The notes under the pieces: model-generated
Databases searched by the model: none
What the model was told of the DNA's origin: nothing
Seen by the model: the letters and a program-made list of their open reading frames with translations, nothing else
DNA from: Candidatus Omnitrophota bacterium
GTDB lineage: Bacteria; Omnitrophota; Gorgyraeia; Duberdicusellales; 4484-171
Assembly (NCBI GenBank): GCA_023818995.1
Contig: JAMWDA010000014.1
Span: 1 to 17,084, forward strand
Reading direction: 5' to 3'
DNA: 17,084 bases
Translations under genes and position numbers: made by a program
Shown: piece after piece, positions 7,373 to 15,439 of the stretch
How positions within the stretch are numbered: the stretch's first letter is position 1
Layout of the letters: every line of letters begins with the position of its first letter

Positions 7373-8665
7373 ATGAGTAATTTATCCTACCTATATAATT
7401 TACTTTTATTAATTCTTTTATGCGTTTGTCTAATTTTCTGGGTAACTTATCTAAAAAGTAAAGTTAGAAAATTAAGCGTAAAACTAAAAAAAACAGAAGA
7501 TAAGTTTCTTTCCTATTCTCTCATAGACAATATCACTGGTTGCTACAATTATAACTATTTCATAAGAAGAATTAAGGAAGACCTCCACCAATCTCTAAGG
7601 AGCAATTTGCCTCTATCTATTATAAAATTAGATATTGAACTTTTTAAGAACATAAACACAATCTATGGAGTTTTAGAGGGAGATAGTATATTAAAAGATT
7701 TTGCCAAATTCTTAAAAAGTATGGTAAGAGCTTCCGATATAGTATCTCGTCTGGAAGACGATGAATTTGGGATAATACTTAACTGCACGGATAAAATAGG
7801 AGCGCTAATTTTAGCTCAGAGGATAAAAAGAAATTTAATTACATCTTATTTTGGGGAAGATAATAAACGGATATCTTTGCAGGTAAGTATGGGTTTAGTT
7901 ACTTTTCCCCAAGATGGAGAATCGGAAATAATCCTTCTCTCTTTGTTAGACAACTGTTTAAATGCCTCAAAAGAAAACAAGGGAGAAATATTTACTTTAG
8001 AAAAACTAAAGAAAATTAAAGAAACCCAACTAATCGATTCCTACAACGTAGAAGATTTAAAAAATAAAGTAGAAATTTTAACATCTATGTTAGGAAAAAC
8101 CGTTATAGAATCCATAATAGCTTTTGCTAATACTATAAAAGCTAAAGACCTCTACACTGCTCAACATACAGAAAAAACTTCCGAAATAGCTTTAAGCATA
8201 GGTGAAAAATTAAAACTATCCTCTCAACAATTAGAGGTAATAAAGTACGCCTCCTATCTACATGATTTAGGTAAAGTAGGTATATCAGAAAGTATACTTA
8301 AGAAACCAGGAAAGCTTACCAAAGAAGAGTTTGAGGAAATTAAAAAGCACCCTATAATTGGTGCAGAAATAATAAGACCCATACATGAACTAAAGGCAAT
8401 AATTCCTGCTATTCTTTACCACCACGAACAGTTTGATGGCAATGGTTACCCTTATGGTCTAAAGAACAACGAGATACCTTTAGAAGCTAAGATTGTAGCA
8501 ATCGCTGATAGCTTTCAAGCTCTAATCTCCCATAGACCTTATAGGAAAGCCTATACTTTCTCTGAAGCAGTAAAAATAATTGAAGAAGAAAGTGGAACAC
8601 ACTTTGACCCCTTTATTGTAAAAACTTTCAAAACGGTTATAGAAGAATTTGTTCCTGTAGATTAA
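7373..8665 (+). CDS. membrane-anchored HD-GYP phosphodiesterase with degenerate GGDEF domain
   Basis: A transmembrane helix at residues 8-27 is followed by a basic segment, a GGDEF-family domain at about 45-210 and an HD-GYP domain at about 240-425, both predicted cytoplasmic. HD-GYP enzymes hydrolyse c-di-GMP (some act on cGAMP). All metal and signature residues appear intact: H265, H297-D298 and K301 in HDLGKVGIS, H326-P, H350-H351, D355, GYP at 358-360, and D379. The GGDEF half is degenerate: the active-site loop reads EDDEF at 128-132 instead of GG[D/E]EF, and the conserved D after FKNIN is T. It should not make c-di-GMP but may bind GTP or product as a regulator. The ATG at 7373 has no clear Shine-Dalgarno. 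It is the only intact plus-strand gene and ends 4 bp from the end of greA. Confidence 0.9.
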   Translation: MSNLSYLYNLLLLILLCVCLIFWVTYLKSKVRKLSVKLKKTEDKFLSYSLIDNITGCYNYNYFIRRIKEDLHQSLRSNLPLSIIKLDIELFKNINTIYGVLEGDSILKDFAKFLKSMVRASDIVSRLEDDEFGIILNCTDKIGALILAQRIKRNLITSYFGEDNKRISLQVSMGLVTFPQDGESEIILLSLLDNCLNASKENKGEIFTLEKLKKIKETQLIDSYNVEDLKNKVEILTSMLGKTVIESIIAFANTIKAKDLYTAQHTEKTSEIALSIGEKLKLSSQQLEVIKYASYLHDLGKVGISESILKKPGKLTKEEFEEIKKHPIIGAEIIRPIHELKAIIPAILYHHEQFDGNGYPYGLKNNEIPLEAKIVAIADSFQALISHRPYRKAYTFSEAVKIIEEESGTHFDPFIVKTFKTVIEEFVPVD

Positions 8666-8669
8666 ATCG

Positions 8670-9137
8670 TTAATTAATTTCCAATATTTTGTACTTAAGA
8701 AGACCGGCAGGCACTTTAATTTCTACAATATCGCCTACCGTGTGAGTTAAAAGAGCTTTACCTACGGGAGAAGTTATAGAAATCAATCCTTCTAGGGGGT
8801 TAGCTTCATCAGCTCCTACAAGAGTGTAACCTATAGTTTCTTCTGTATCTAAATCCAAAAGTTTTACTTTTGAACCGATACGAATTTTATTATCTTTACT
8901 CTGAGAATCGTCTATAATCTGAACTCTACTTAATTTCTCTTCTAACTCTTGTATTCTCTTTTCATTAGCGGATAAAGCTTCTTTTGCTGCTGAATACTCA
9001 GCATTTTCTCGTAAATCTCCTAAAGAACGCGCATGCTCCAAGGCTTTAGCTATCTCTTTTCTTTTAACATTCTTCAAATACTCTAACTCCTTAACTAACC
9101 TATCATATCCTTCTTTAGTTAAATATACCCACTCCAT
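8670..9137 (-). CDS. greA: transcription elongation factor GreA
   Basis: GreA enters the secondary channel of RNA polymerase and stimulates cleavage of backtracked transcripts. The 155 aa protein has an N-terminal antiparallel coiled coil (about 8-75) with the tip motif GDLRENAEY at 40-48, and a C-terminal FKBP-like domain (about 80-155) containing the VGADEANP and ISITSPVGKALL segments. D41 and E44 occupy the same numbers as the tip acidic residues of the E. coli protein. That supports the ATG at 9137 over the TTG two codons upstream. AAGGAG at 9150-9145 is 7 nt from this ATG but only 1 nt from the TTG. It follows cimA after 24 nt and is probably the last gene of that operon. Its stop is 4 bp from the convergent HD-GYP stop, with no terminator between. 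Confidence 0.96.
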   Translation of the reverse strand: MEWVYLTKEGYDRLVKELEYLKNVKRKEIAKALEHARSLGDLRENAEYSAAKEALSANEKRIQELEEKLSRVQIIDDSQSKDNKIRIGSKVKLLDLDTEETIGYTLVGADEANPLEGLISITSPVGKALLTHTVGDIVEIKVPAGLLKYKILEIN

Positions 9138-9144
9138 AATCAAT

Positions 9145-9150
9145 CTCCTT
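9145..9150 (-). promoter_or_regulatory. Shine-Dalgarno that fixes the greA start
   Basis: AAGGAG lies 7 nt before the ATG at 9137 and 1 nt before an in-frame TTG at 9143, so only the ATG is well placed. Confidence 0.75.
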
Positions 9151-9161
9151 AAATTTACTCT

Positions 9162-10727
9162 TTATTTATTATCTTTCAATAACTTATATTCAATAGCGTC
9201 AACCAAAGCTTTATAAGAAGCTTCGATTATATTCTCTGAGACACCTATAGTTGTCCAACTATCAGTATCGTCCTGTAATTGAATAAGAACTCTCACTTTA
9301 GCGGCTGTGCCTCTTTTTTCATCTAAAACTCTTACTTTGAAATCCGTAAGGTGAATATTGGATAATTGGGGATATATACTCAAAAGGGCCTTTCTTAAAG
9401 CATTATCTAAAGCATTAACAGGACCGTCACCTTCGCTAGCAGTATGTTCTAATTTATCTTTTACTTTCAGCTTAACCGTTGCTTCGGATATGAGACGTTC
9501 ATCCTCTCTTTTTTCTACAATGACCCTGAAACCTAATAGTTCAAAAAAATTCTTATATTTCTTTAATTCTCTCTGTAAAAGCAATTTAAATGAAGCTTCA
9601 GCATCTTCAAATTGATAACCTTCCTTCTCTAACTTCTGAAGTAATTTATGAAGATTCTTTACCTTGGGTGATCTCTTATCTAATTCAAAATCTAATTCTT
9701 TTGCTTTCATTACCAATGTAGATTTACCTGCTAACTCGGACACTAAAAATCTTCTTCTGTTACCAACTAAACGTGGGTCAATATGTTCGTAACAGATAGG
9801 ATTTTTGAGAACTGCGTAAATATGAACTCCTCCTTTATGAGCGAATGCTGATTTAACTACAAAAGGGTAATTGTTATGATGAGCTACGTTGCTTATTTCA
9901 CTAACAAAGTAAGATAACTCTGTTAGTTCCTCTAATTTCTGGGTAGAAACGACCTCGTAATTCATTTTAAGTTGAAGAATAGCTATAATAGGAATTATAT
10001 CTGCGTTACCACAACGTTCACCGTAGCCGTTAATCGTTCCTTGAATATGAATACACCCCTCATTTACGGAAATCAAGGAATTAACTATTGCTAATCCTAA
10101 ATCGTTATGACAGTGGATACCAAAACTTTTTATTCCCAAAACTTCTTTCACTTCTCTTACTATACTCTCTATCTCCCATGGCAACCTCCCGCCATTGGTA
10201 TCACAGAAAACAACCAACTCACAACCAGCATCAATTGCCGAACGAATAGTTTTTAAAGCGTACTCCTTATTATGCTTATAACCATCAAAAAAATGCTCAG
10301 CATCGTAAAATACTCTTTTACCCCTTTTTTTAAGAAAACTTATACTATTATCAATTAGCTTTAAATTATCATCTAAACTAACTTTCAATGCTTCTTTTAC
10401 ATGTAGATCCCAAGATTTTCCAAAAATAGTAACATATTCTGTATCTACTTTAAGTAAGCTAATTAAATTGCCGTCCTTATGTATGGGATTTGAAGGGTGA
10501 GCAGTTGAACCGAAAGGAACAAGTTTTGCTTTTTTTAAAGGGTGCTTCTTTAAATAAGTAAATAGCTCTCTATCCTTGGGGTTAGAGTATGGCCATCCTC
10601 CCTCAATGTAGTGTATACCAAAATTATCTAAACGTTGAGCGATCATAATTTTATCTTTAACGGTATAAGAGATACCCTCTGTCTGTGAACCATCTCTTAA
10701 GGTAGTATCGTAAATCTCTAATCTCAT
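9162..10727 (-). CDS. cimA: (R)-citramalate synthase CimA
   Basis: CimA condenses pyruvate with acetyl-CoA to (R)-citramalate, the first step of the threonine-independent route to 2-oxobutanoate and isoleucine. The 521 aa protein has an N-terminal HMGL-like TIM barrel with YDTTLRDGSQTEGIS at 6-20, IEGGWPYSNPKD at 41-52 (the citramalate-synthase version of this loop rather than the isopropylmalate form), CDTNGG at 175-180, the metal site HCHNDLG at 205-211 and INGYGERCGNA at 232-242. SAFAHKGGVH at 293-302 follows. The C-terminal LeuA-type regulatory domain is at about 400-515, with EGDGPVNALDNAL and a GTAAKVRV strand. Length and domain order are typical. AAGGAG lies 7 nt before the ATG. It follows lysC after 108 nt and precedes greA by 24 nt. 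Isoleucine feedback through the C-terminal domain is expected from the family. Confidence 0.95.
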   Translation of the reverse strand: MRLEIYDTTLRDGSQTEGISYTVKDKIMIAQRLDNFGIHYIEGGWPYSNPKDRELFTYLKKHPLKKAKLVPFGSTAHPSNPIHKDGNLISLLKVDTEYVTIFGKSWDLHVKEALKVSLDDNLKLIDNSISFLKKRGKRVFYDAEHFFDGYKHNKEYALKTIRSAIDAGCELVVFCDTNGGRLPWEIESIVREVKEVLGIKSFGIHCHNDLGLAIVNSLISVNEGCIHIQGTINGYGERCGNADIIPIIAILQLKMNYEVVSTQKLEELTELSYFVSEISNVAHHNNYPFVVKSAFAHKGGVHIYAVLKNPICYEHIDPRLVGNRRRFLVSELAGKSTLVMKAKELDFELDKRSPKVKNLHKLLQKLEKEGYQFEDAEASFKLLLQRELKKYKNFFELLGFRVIVEKREDERLISEATVKLKVKDKLEHTASEGDGPVNALDNALRKALLSIYPQLSNIHLTDFKVRVLDEKRGTAAKVRVLIQLQDDTDSWTTIGVSENIIEASYKALVDAIEYKLLKDNK

Positions 10728-10835
10728 AAATAATCTCCTTCTTGCATTAAGTGAGAAATTCTAAACAAACCTCCCTACAAATAAATTTTAATGAATTTCA
10801 ATAAGTTTCTCTCTTTACTAGCCGGTTTTTATAAT

Positions 10836-12065
10836 TTATGAGTTTATCTTATCAAGTTTAAACTTTTTATGAATTGCCTTTACCGCTTCTTCTCCCAAAT
10901 TCTTTTTAACTATACAGGAAATACTTATATCAGAAGTAGAAATCATCTCTATATTTATCTTCTTTTCTGCTAAAGCTTTAAAAACTCCGGCAGCAATACC
11001 CGGATAAGTCCTCATCCCCACCCCAACAACAGAAACTCTGGCAATATCTTCATCAGCACTAACTTCTCCGGCATTAATATCTTTAGAAACCTCGCTTGCT
11101 AACTTTATAGCTTTAGATAAATCTGAATTCGCTATGGTAAAAGATAAATCAGTAGTACCAATCTTAGAAACATTCTGAACGATCATATCTACGTTTATTC
11201 CTTCATCAGAAATTTTACCAAATATCTTAGCAGCAATACCAGGCTTATCAGGAACATCTCTAATAGTTATCTTTGCTTCATTCCTACTCAGCGTTATACC
11301 CGTAATAACTGCTTCTTCTAATCTTTTAGTTTTACTCACTATCATCGTTCCCTCCTCATTTGAAAAAGAAGACCTAACATGTATGGGCACATTAAATTTT
11401 TTAGCCACTTCTATTGACCTTGCTTGCATTACTTGCGCTCCTAAAGATGCCATCTCTAAAATTTCATCGTAAGTGATGGATTTTAACTTCTTTGCCTCAG
11501 GAACAATCCTTGGGTCAGCAGTGTATATACCATTAACATCTGTATAGATTTCACATATTTTAGCATCTAAAGCATAAGCTAAGGCAATAGCTGTCAGGTC
11601 AGAACCACCTCTACCTAAAGTAGTTATATCTTTTTTACGATTTACTCCTTGAAAACCAGCAACAATTACTATCTTACCTTTCTTTAGCTCTTCCCTAATT
11701 CTTCCCGTGTTAATTTTTACAATCTTTGCACGTGTATGAGAACCATCAGTGATTATTCCCACCTGTAATCCGGTAAAAGAGATTGCTTCGTAACCTTTCT
11801 TATGTAAAGCCATAGCTAAGAGAGCAGAGGATATCTGTTCTCCTGTAGAAATTAGCATATCTATCTCGCGTTCTAAAGGGTTAGGGTTAATCTTTTTAGC
11901 AAGCTCAATAAGTTCATCTGTAGTATCACCCATTGCCGAAACAACAACTACTACTTCCTCTCCTTTTTTAACGTAAGAGATAACCCTTTCAGCAACGTTA
12001 TTTATCCTATCCGTATTAGCTAAAGATGACCCACCGAACTTTTGCACAGTGATTCTACGAGACAT
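10836..12065 (-). CDS. lysC: aspartate kinase
   Basis: Aspartate kinase makes 4-phospho-L-aspartate, the entry step to lysine, threonine, methionine and diaminopimelate. The 409 aa protein has an amino-acid-kinase domain (about 5-245) with KFGGSSLANTDR at 9-20, VVVVSAMGDTTDEL, STGEQISSALLA, TLGRGGSDLTAIALA and YTDVNGIYTADPR. Two C-terminal ACT domains follow (about 265-335 with RDVPDKPGIAAKIF, and 345-405 with TYPGIAAGVFKAL), the usual feedback-inhibition module. It is a stand-alone monofunctional enzyme of normal length, with no fused homoserine dehydrogenase. The ATG at 12065 has GGAGG 10 nt upstream and overlaps the cstA end by 11 nt. An ApgM-family protein two genes upstream may act later in the same pathway. 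Confidence 0.96.
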   Translation of the reverse strand: MSRRITVQKFGGSSLANTDRINNVAERVISYVKKGEEVVVVVSAMGDTTDELIELAKKINPNPLEREIDMLISTGEQISSALLAMALHKKGYEAISFTGLQVGIITDGSHTRAKIVKINTGRIREELKKGKIVIVAGFQGVNRKKDITTLGRGGSDLTAIALAYALDAKICEIYTDVNGIYTADPRIVPEAKKLKSITYDEILEMASLGAQVMQARSIEVAKKFNVPIHVRSSFSNEEGTMIVSKTKRLEEAVITGITLSRNEAKITIRDVPDKPGIAAKIFGKISDEGINVDMIVQNVSKIGTTDLSFTIANSDLSKAIKLASEVSKDINAGEVSADEDIARVSVVGVGMRTYPGIAAGVFKALAEKKINIEMISTSDISISCIVKKNLGEEAVKAIHKKFKLDKINS

Positions 12066-13620
12066 AATTCTTTAACCTCCTAAATTCCTCTACAATAAAT
12101 AATCCTAAAATAATCAGAATAAAACTTAAAAAAGATAAAAGATAATTATTTTCTTTGAAAAACCCAACCATCTTTATAAAAAGCGCAGAAATAGTAATTA
12201 CAAACATTATGAGAGATGGAATTAAGGTTACTTTAAAAGATTTCTTTTTATTGATCAAGTAAGCACTTACTACGAGTAAAGCTATCGCAGCGACTAATTG
12301 GTTACTAGCTCCAAAAATAGGCCAAAGCACCTGCCAAGTTCCTTTTAAACAAAAGTAACTTACCAACGAAATTATCAGCAAAGTAGATAAATATTTATTC
12401 TTTATACCCAAGAGTTCCTCAGTTAAAAGCCTAGTAATACGTGTAGCTGTATCTAAAGTTGTAAGGATAAAGGTATTCAAAATAAGTAAAGCGATAAATT
12501 GCCCATAATCACCTAAAAAGAAGACTATTTGGGAGAAACCTAAAGAAAACAATTCAGTTGGCGTTTTATCTTGAGGTGTACTCTTAAGACCAAAAACAAC
12601 ACATAATAAGGCAATAGTGGCTAGTATTGCTTCTAAAATCATTCCTCCATAGCCTACCGAGAGAGCATCTTTCTCCGAGGAAAGCTGTTTGGATGTTGTT
12701 CCACTGGAAACTAAAGAGTGAAATCCCGAAATACTACCACAAGCCACCGTAATAAACATTAGAGGGAAAATTGTGCCCTGAGGAGAAGAAAACCTAAAAA
12801 AATATCCAGAACCTATAGGTAGAGGTTTTATCACTATCCCTAAAAAAGCTACCGCAATAGAAAAGAAAAGAAGGAAACTGGATATATAGTCACGCGGTTG
12901 TAGAAGAATATTTACAGGTATAACTGAGGCAAAAAAAGCATAAGTTAAAATAACTATCATCCAAAACAAATAGGGGTTAACTATATTTAATTGTAAAGGT
13001 GCGCATTTACCTAAAAAAATCAGACCTATGAGCATAGCTAATCCTAAAAACGTGGATAAGAATGTATGAAATTTTAAATTGTACATAAGTAAACCTACAA
13101 TTATAGCTACGGGGATAAGTCCTAAAGAAGGGATAATTATTCCCCTCTCGTTAATAAAGCTTTTAACGCATATATCAGCAAATACAGCGATAACGATTAT
13201 AAGAGAAAAAATAACAAATACTATAAAGATAACTCTTGCTTTGGGAGAAATATATTTACTCGTGATTTCAGCAATGCTACTACCTCCTTCCCTAAGAGAA
13301 ACTATTAGGGTAGAAAAATCCTGAACAGCTCCCATAAATATAGAACCTAAAACAATCCACAATAAAGCTCCCACCCACCCCCAATATAGGTATGCAAAAA
13401 CCGGACCAACAATCGGGCCTGCTCCGGCAATAGAAGCGAAATGATGTCCAAAAATTACCATCCTGCTTTTTGCCGGGATAAAATCAACACCGTCTTCTTT
13501 TGTGACTGCTGGCGTTAAACGATTATAATCTATCTCAAATAAATTAGACAATAATTTGCCATAAAAAATATATCCTAATAAAAGTAAAAATAGCACTAAA
13601 ATAAAGATAAACAAACTCAT
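12055..13620 (-). CDS. cstA: CstA-family membrane transporter
   Basis: CstA-family proteins are inner-membrane transporters; characterised relatives take up peptides or pyruvate. The 521 aa protein is almost entirely hydrophobic with about 13-15 predicted membrane helices. It keeps the family core: IPAKSRMVIFGHHFASIAG at 48-66, AGPIVGP at 67-73, QDF at 100-102, REGGSS at 110-115 and ACGSISGFHSLVSSGTTSKQ at 293-312. It is the short form; the E. coli CstA is about 700 aa. The ATG overlaps the ApgM-family stop (ATGA) and its end overlaps lysC by 11 nt. It is therefore translationally locked between two biosynthetic genes, which suggests a substrate linked to amino-acid synthesis. Pyruvate, the CimA substrate, is a reasonable guess but not shown. 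No response-regulator or sensor partner is present. Confidence 0.9.
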   Translation of the reverse strand: MSLFIFILVLFLLLLGYIFYGKLLSNLFEIDYNRLTPAVTKEDGVDFIPAKSRMVIFGHHFASIAGAGPIVGPVFAYLYWGWVGALLWIVLGSIFMGAVQDFSTLIVSLREGGSSIAEITSKYISPKARVIFIVFVIFSLIIVIAVFADICVKSFINERGIIIPSLGLIPVAIIVGLLMYNLKFHTFLSTFLGLAMLIGLIFLGKCAPLQLNIVNPYLFWMIVILTYAFFASVIPVNILLQPRDYISSFLLFFSIAVAFLGIVIKPLPIGSGYFFRFSSPQGTIFPLMFITVACGSISGFHSLVSSGTTSKQLSSEKDALSVGYGGMILEAILATIALLCVVFGLKSTPQDKTPTELFSLGFSQIVFFLGDYGQFIALLILNTFILTTLDTATRITRLLTEELLGIKNKYLSTLLIISLVSYFCLKGTWQVLWPIFGASNQLVAAIALLVVSAYLINKKKSFKVTLIPSLIMFVITISALFIKMVGFFKENNYLLSFLSFILIILGLFIVEEFRRLKNYVS

Positions 13621-14810
13621 CTCTTTAAGAAAAATTTCAAAAGGTCCACGCCTCGTTCAAAGTAAAAAGAACTATTTTGAGCCTCTGACTCACAGTAAAA
13701 AGAAAAATTACCTTTCCCTATTCCTTTTCCCCAGATAAGAAAAGGAACTGGTTCGTTAGTATGAGTTCTTTTAATTATAGGAGTAGGGTGGTCAGGAGTA
13801 ATTAAGATACGGTAGTCTCTGTTTTTCAAATTCTCTACGATTGTCCCTACCACTAATTTATCAATTCTTTCTAAACAAGTTATTTTCATTCTTAAATCCT
13901 GATTATGACCAGCTTCATCGGTAGCTTCTATATGAATAAACACGAAATCAACATCTTCCAAAGCTTCTAAAGCGGAGTATGCTTTCCCTAAATAATTCGT
14001 ATCGTAATAACCTGTTGCACCCTCTACTTCCACCACTCTTAATCCAATTATTTTACCTATCCCTTTGATCAAATCTACTGCTGAAATCACTGCTCCCTCT
14101 ATTCCAAATTTATCACTAAACTTTTCCATTTGTGGCTTTCTTCCCCCTCCCCAAAGCCAAATCATATTAGCAGGATTCTCCTTCAAATCTATCCTCACCT
14201 TATTTATACTATGTCCACTAAGTATATCTTTAGAACGTAACATCAAATTAGTAATTAGCTTACTATTTCTACCTTTTGGCAAATTATTAACAATTTTTTC
14301 TCCCATAATATCGTGAGGAGGAACACAGATTAACTTATCTAATCCCAAATCTAAAGAGTTTTTATAAACCATAATATGGCGATAACTTTTACCGGGATAA
14401 AATCTAATTTCTTCTGAACCAAGATATTTATTAAGCTCTTCAATAAGTATTTTAGCTTCTTTATCACTTATATGTCCGGCACTATAATCAAATAATTTAC
14501 CATCGCTTTCGGTAATAAGATTACAGCGAAAAACAACATCATTATCCTCAACCTCAATATTAAGATTAGCTGCTTCTAAAGGACCACGGGAGGTATAATA
14601 TTTTTCTGGTTCATAACCAAGAAGAGAAAGATTAGCTACATCACTGGAAGGTGAAAAACTTGTAGGAACAGTTTTTACTCTTCCTACAATCCCTTCTTTT
14701 GCTAAAGAATTCATAAAAGGGATATCAGCAACTTCCAAGGGAGTTTTACCACCTAAAGAATCAATGGGATAATCGCTTGCTCCATCAGGAACAATAACAA
14801 TGTATTTCAT
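13617..14810 (-). CDS. apgM: ApgM-family phosphoglycerate-mutase-like enzyme, possible homoserine kinase
   Basis: This 397 aa protein belongs to the alkaline-phosphatase superfamily branch that includes archaeal 2,3-bisphosphoglycerate-independent phosphoglycerate mutase. Visible residues: metal-binding D9 in VPDGASDYP, the probable phosphoryl-accepting Ser in SSDVANLSLLGY (S56-D57), TSRGPLEAA at 73-81, RCNLIT at 95-100, SAGHIS at 110-115, IWLWGGGRKP at 217-226, GATGYYDTNY at 264-273, DEAGH at 298-302 and TPDHPTP at 338-344. The overall pattern matches the bacterial subfamily proposed, from gene clustering, to be an alternative homoserine kinase. Here it lies two genes upstream of lysC, in line with that idea. 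The plain mutase role remains possible. The ATG at 14810 has a weak AGGTAGGTG upstream; the stop overlaps cstA by 4 nt. Family is sure, the reaction is not. Confidence 0.85.
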   Translation of the reverse strand: MKYIVIVPDGASDYPIDSLGGKTPLEVADIPFMNSLAKEGIVGRVKTVPTSFSPSSDVANLSLLGYEPEKYYTSRGPLEAANLNIEVEDNDVVFRCNLITESDGKLFDYSAGHISDKEAKILIEELNKYLGSEEIRFYPGKSYRHIMVYKNSLDLGLDKLICVPPHDIMGEKIVNNLPKGRNSKLITNLMLRSKDILSGHSINKVRIDLKENPANMIWLWGGGRKPQMEKFSDKFGIEGAVISAVDLIKGIGKIIGLRVVEVEGATGYYDTNYLGKAYSALEALEDVDFVFIHIEATDEAGHNQDLRMKITCLERIDKLVVGTIVENLKNRDYRILITPDHPTPIIKRTHTNEPVPFLIWGKGIGKGNFSFYCESEAQNSSFYFERGVDLLKFFLKR

Positions 14811-14860
14811 CTAAGGAAGAACACCTACCTATGAGTATTTAAAAAAATTAGCTTTTTATC

Positions 14861-14880
14861 TAAACTTAGATATAAGTTTA
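14861..14880. repeat. perfect 8-bp inverted repeat with GATA loop before the apgM operon
   Basis: TAAACTTA-GATA-TAAGTTTA is a 20-bp perfect hairpin that includes the stop codon of the coiled-coil gene. On the minus strand it is followed after 13 nt by seven T, with a second weak stem (AAAAA, loop, TTTTT) between. It could be a weak attenuator separating the coiled-coil gene from apgM, or an operator for the apgM-cstA-lysC operon. The T-run is too far away for a standard intrinsic terminator. Confidence 0.5.
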
Positions 14881-15333
14881 CTTCTTAATCTCTTCAGTTT
14901 TCTTAACAATACTATCTTTATTCACAAGCACTTCGCCTAATTGCACATTCGTGGGAGATTCTCTATTAACAAGCACTATCTTATTATTCAGATCCTCCAC
15001 TCTTTGGGCTAACTCATCGTAAATAATTTGCCAATTATCTAACCTTTCTCTTATCCGCTCAAGTCCCGTTAACAAATCATTATCTCTTGCACTCATACTA
15101 TTCATCGCTTGCTGTATACTTTTAAACTCACTAAGAGTTGCTTGAAATTGTTTACCCATACCCTCCATATCATTTTTAATACTATTCAATCTCGCCTTAA
15201 TAAATTCCTGTTCACTTCTAAGAGACTCTATAGCATAACTTTGTTTTCTTAAACTCTGAGTATTAATCAAAGAAACCCAAACCACACCTAAGAATAAAAT
15301 CCCTACCACCAAAACCAAACGCGGGTACTTCAT
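14878..15333 (-). CDS. small membrane-anchored coiled-coil protein of unknown function
   Basis: The 151 aa product begins MKYPR, then has one transmembrane segment at about residues 6-23 (LVLVVGILFLGVVWVSLI) with few positive residues on either side. A long, charged, glutamine-rich helical region at about 28-125 with heptad-like hydrophobic spacing fits a coiled coil. The tail ends KKTEEIKK. The likely topology is N-terminal anchor with the coiled coil outside the cytoplasm. No family is recognised; similar architecture occurs in scaffold, secretion-accessory and division-related proteins. A frame from TTG at 15354 would add seven residues. The ATG at 15333 is preferred because AAGGGGGG lies about 4 nt before it and the TTG has no such site. 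A good promoter lies about 55 nt upstream. The gene ends 67 nt before apgM. Confidence 0.75.
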   Translation of the reverse strand: MKYPRLVLVVGILFLGVVWVSLINTQSLRKQSYAIESLRSEQEFIKARLNSIKNDMEGMGKQFQATLSEFKSIQQAMNSMSARDNDLLTGLERIRERLDNWQIIYDELAQRVEDLNNKIVLVNRESPTNVQLGEVLVNKDSIVKKTEEIKK

Positions 15334-15389
15334 ATCTCCCCCCTTTTTATACAAACTATAATACTAAACATTAACCATCCTAAATTTAA

Positions 15390-15417
15390 ATTATAGCGCT
15401 TAATTATAGTAATTCAA
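15390..15417 (-). promoter_or_regulatory. sigma70-type promoter for the coiled-coil gene
   Basis: The minus strand has TTGAAT (15417-15412), a 16-bp spacer, then a perfect TATAAT (15395-15390). A second TATAAT at 15408-15403 sits within the spacer. Transcription would start near 15383, leaving a leader of about 50 nt before the ATG at 15333. It may also serve the apgM-to-greA genes by read-through. Confidence 0.55.
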
Positions 15418-15439
15418 GAAAAAATTTCTCCTTGTTGTT

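Noticed and set aside
9358..9615. Plus-strand open frame inside cimA
   Set aside because: Antisense to a well-supported enzyme; same reasoning applies to plus-strand frames within tsaE, DUF362, cstA and apgM.
10728..10835. Leader peptide, T-box or riboswitch before cimA
   Set aside because: A tiny frame (MQEGDYL) overlapping the cimA ATG has no proper ribosome site and no run of regulatory codons. No T-box motif is seen. A 7-bp inverted repeat (10755-10761 with 10793-10799) has a 31-nt loop and is too weak.
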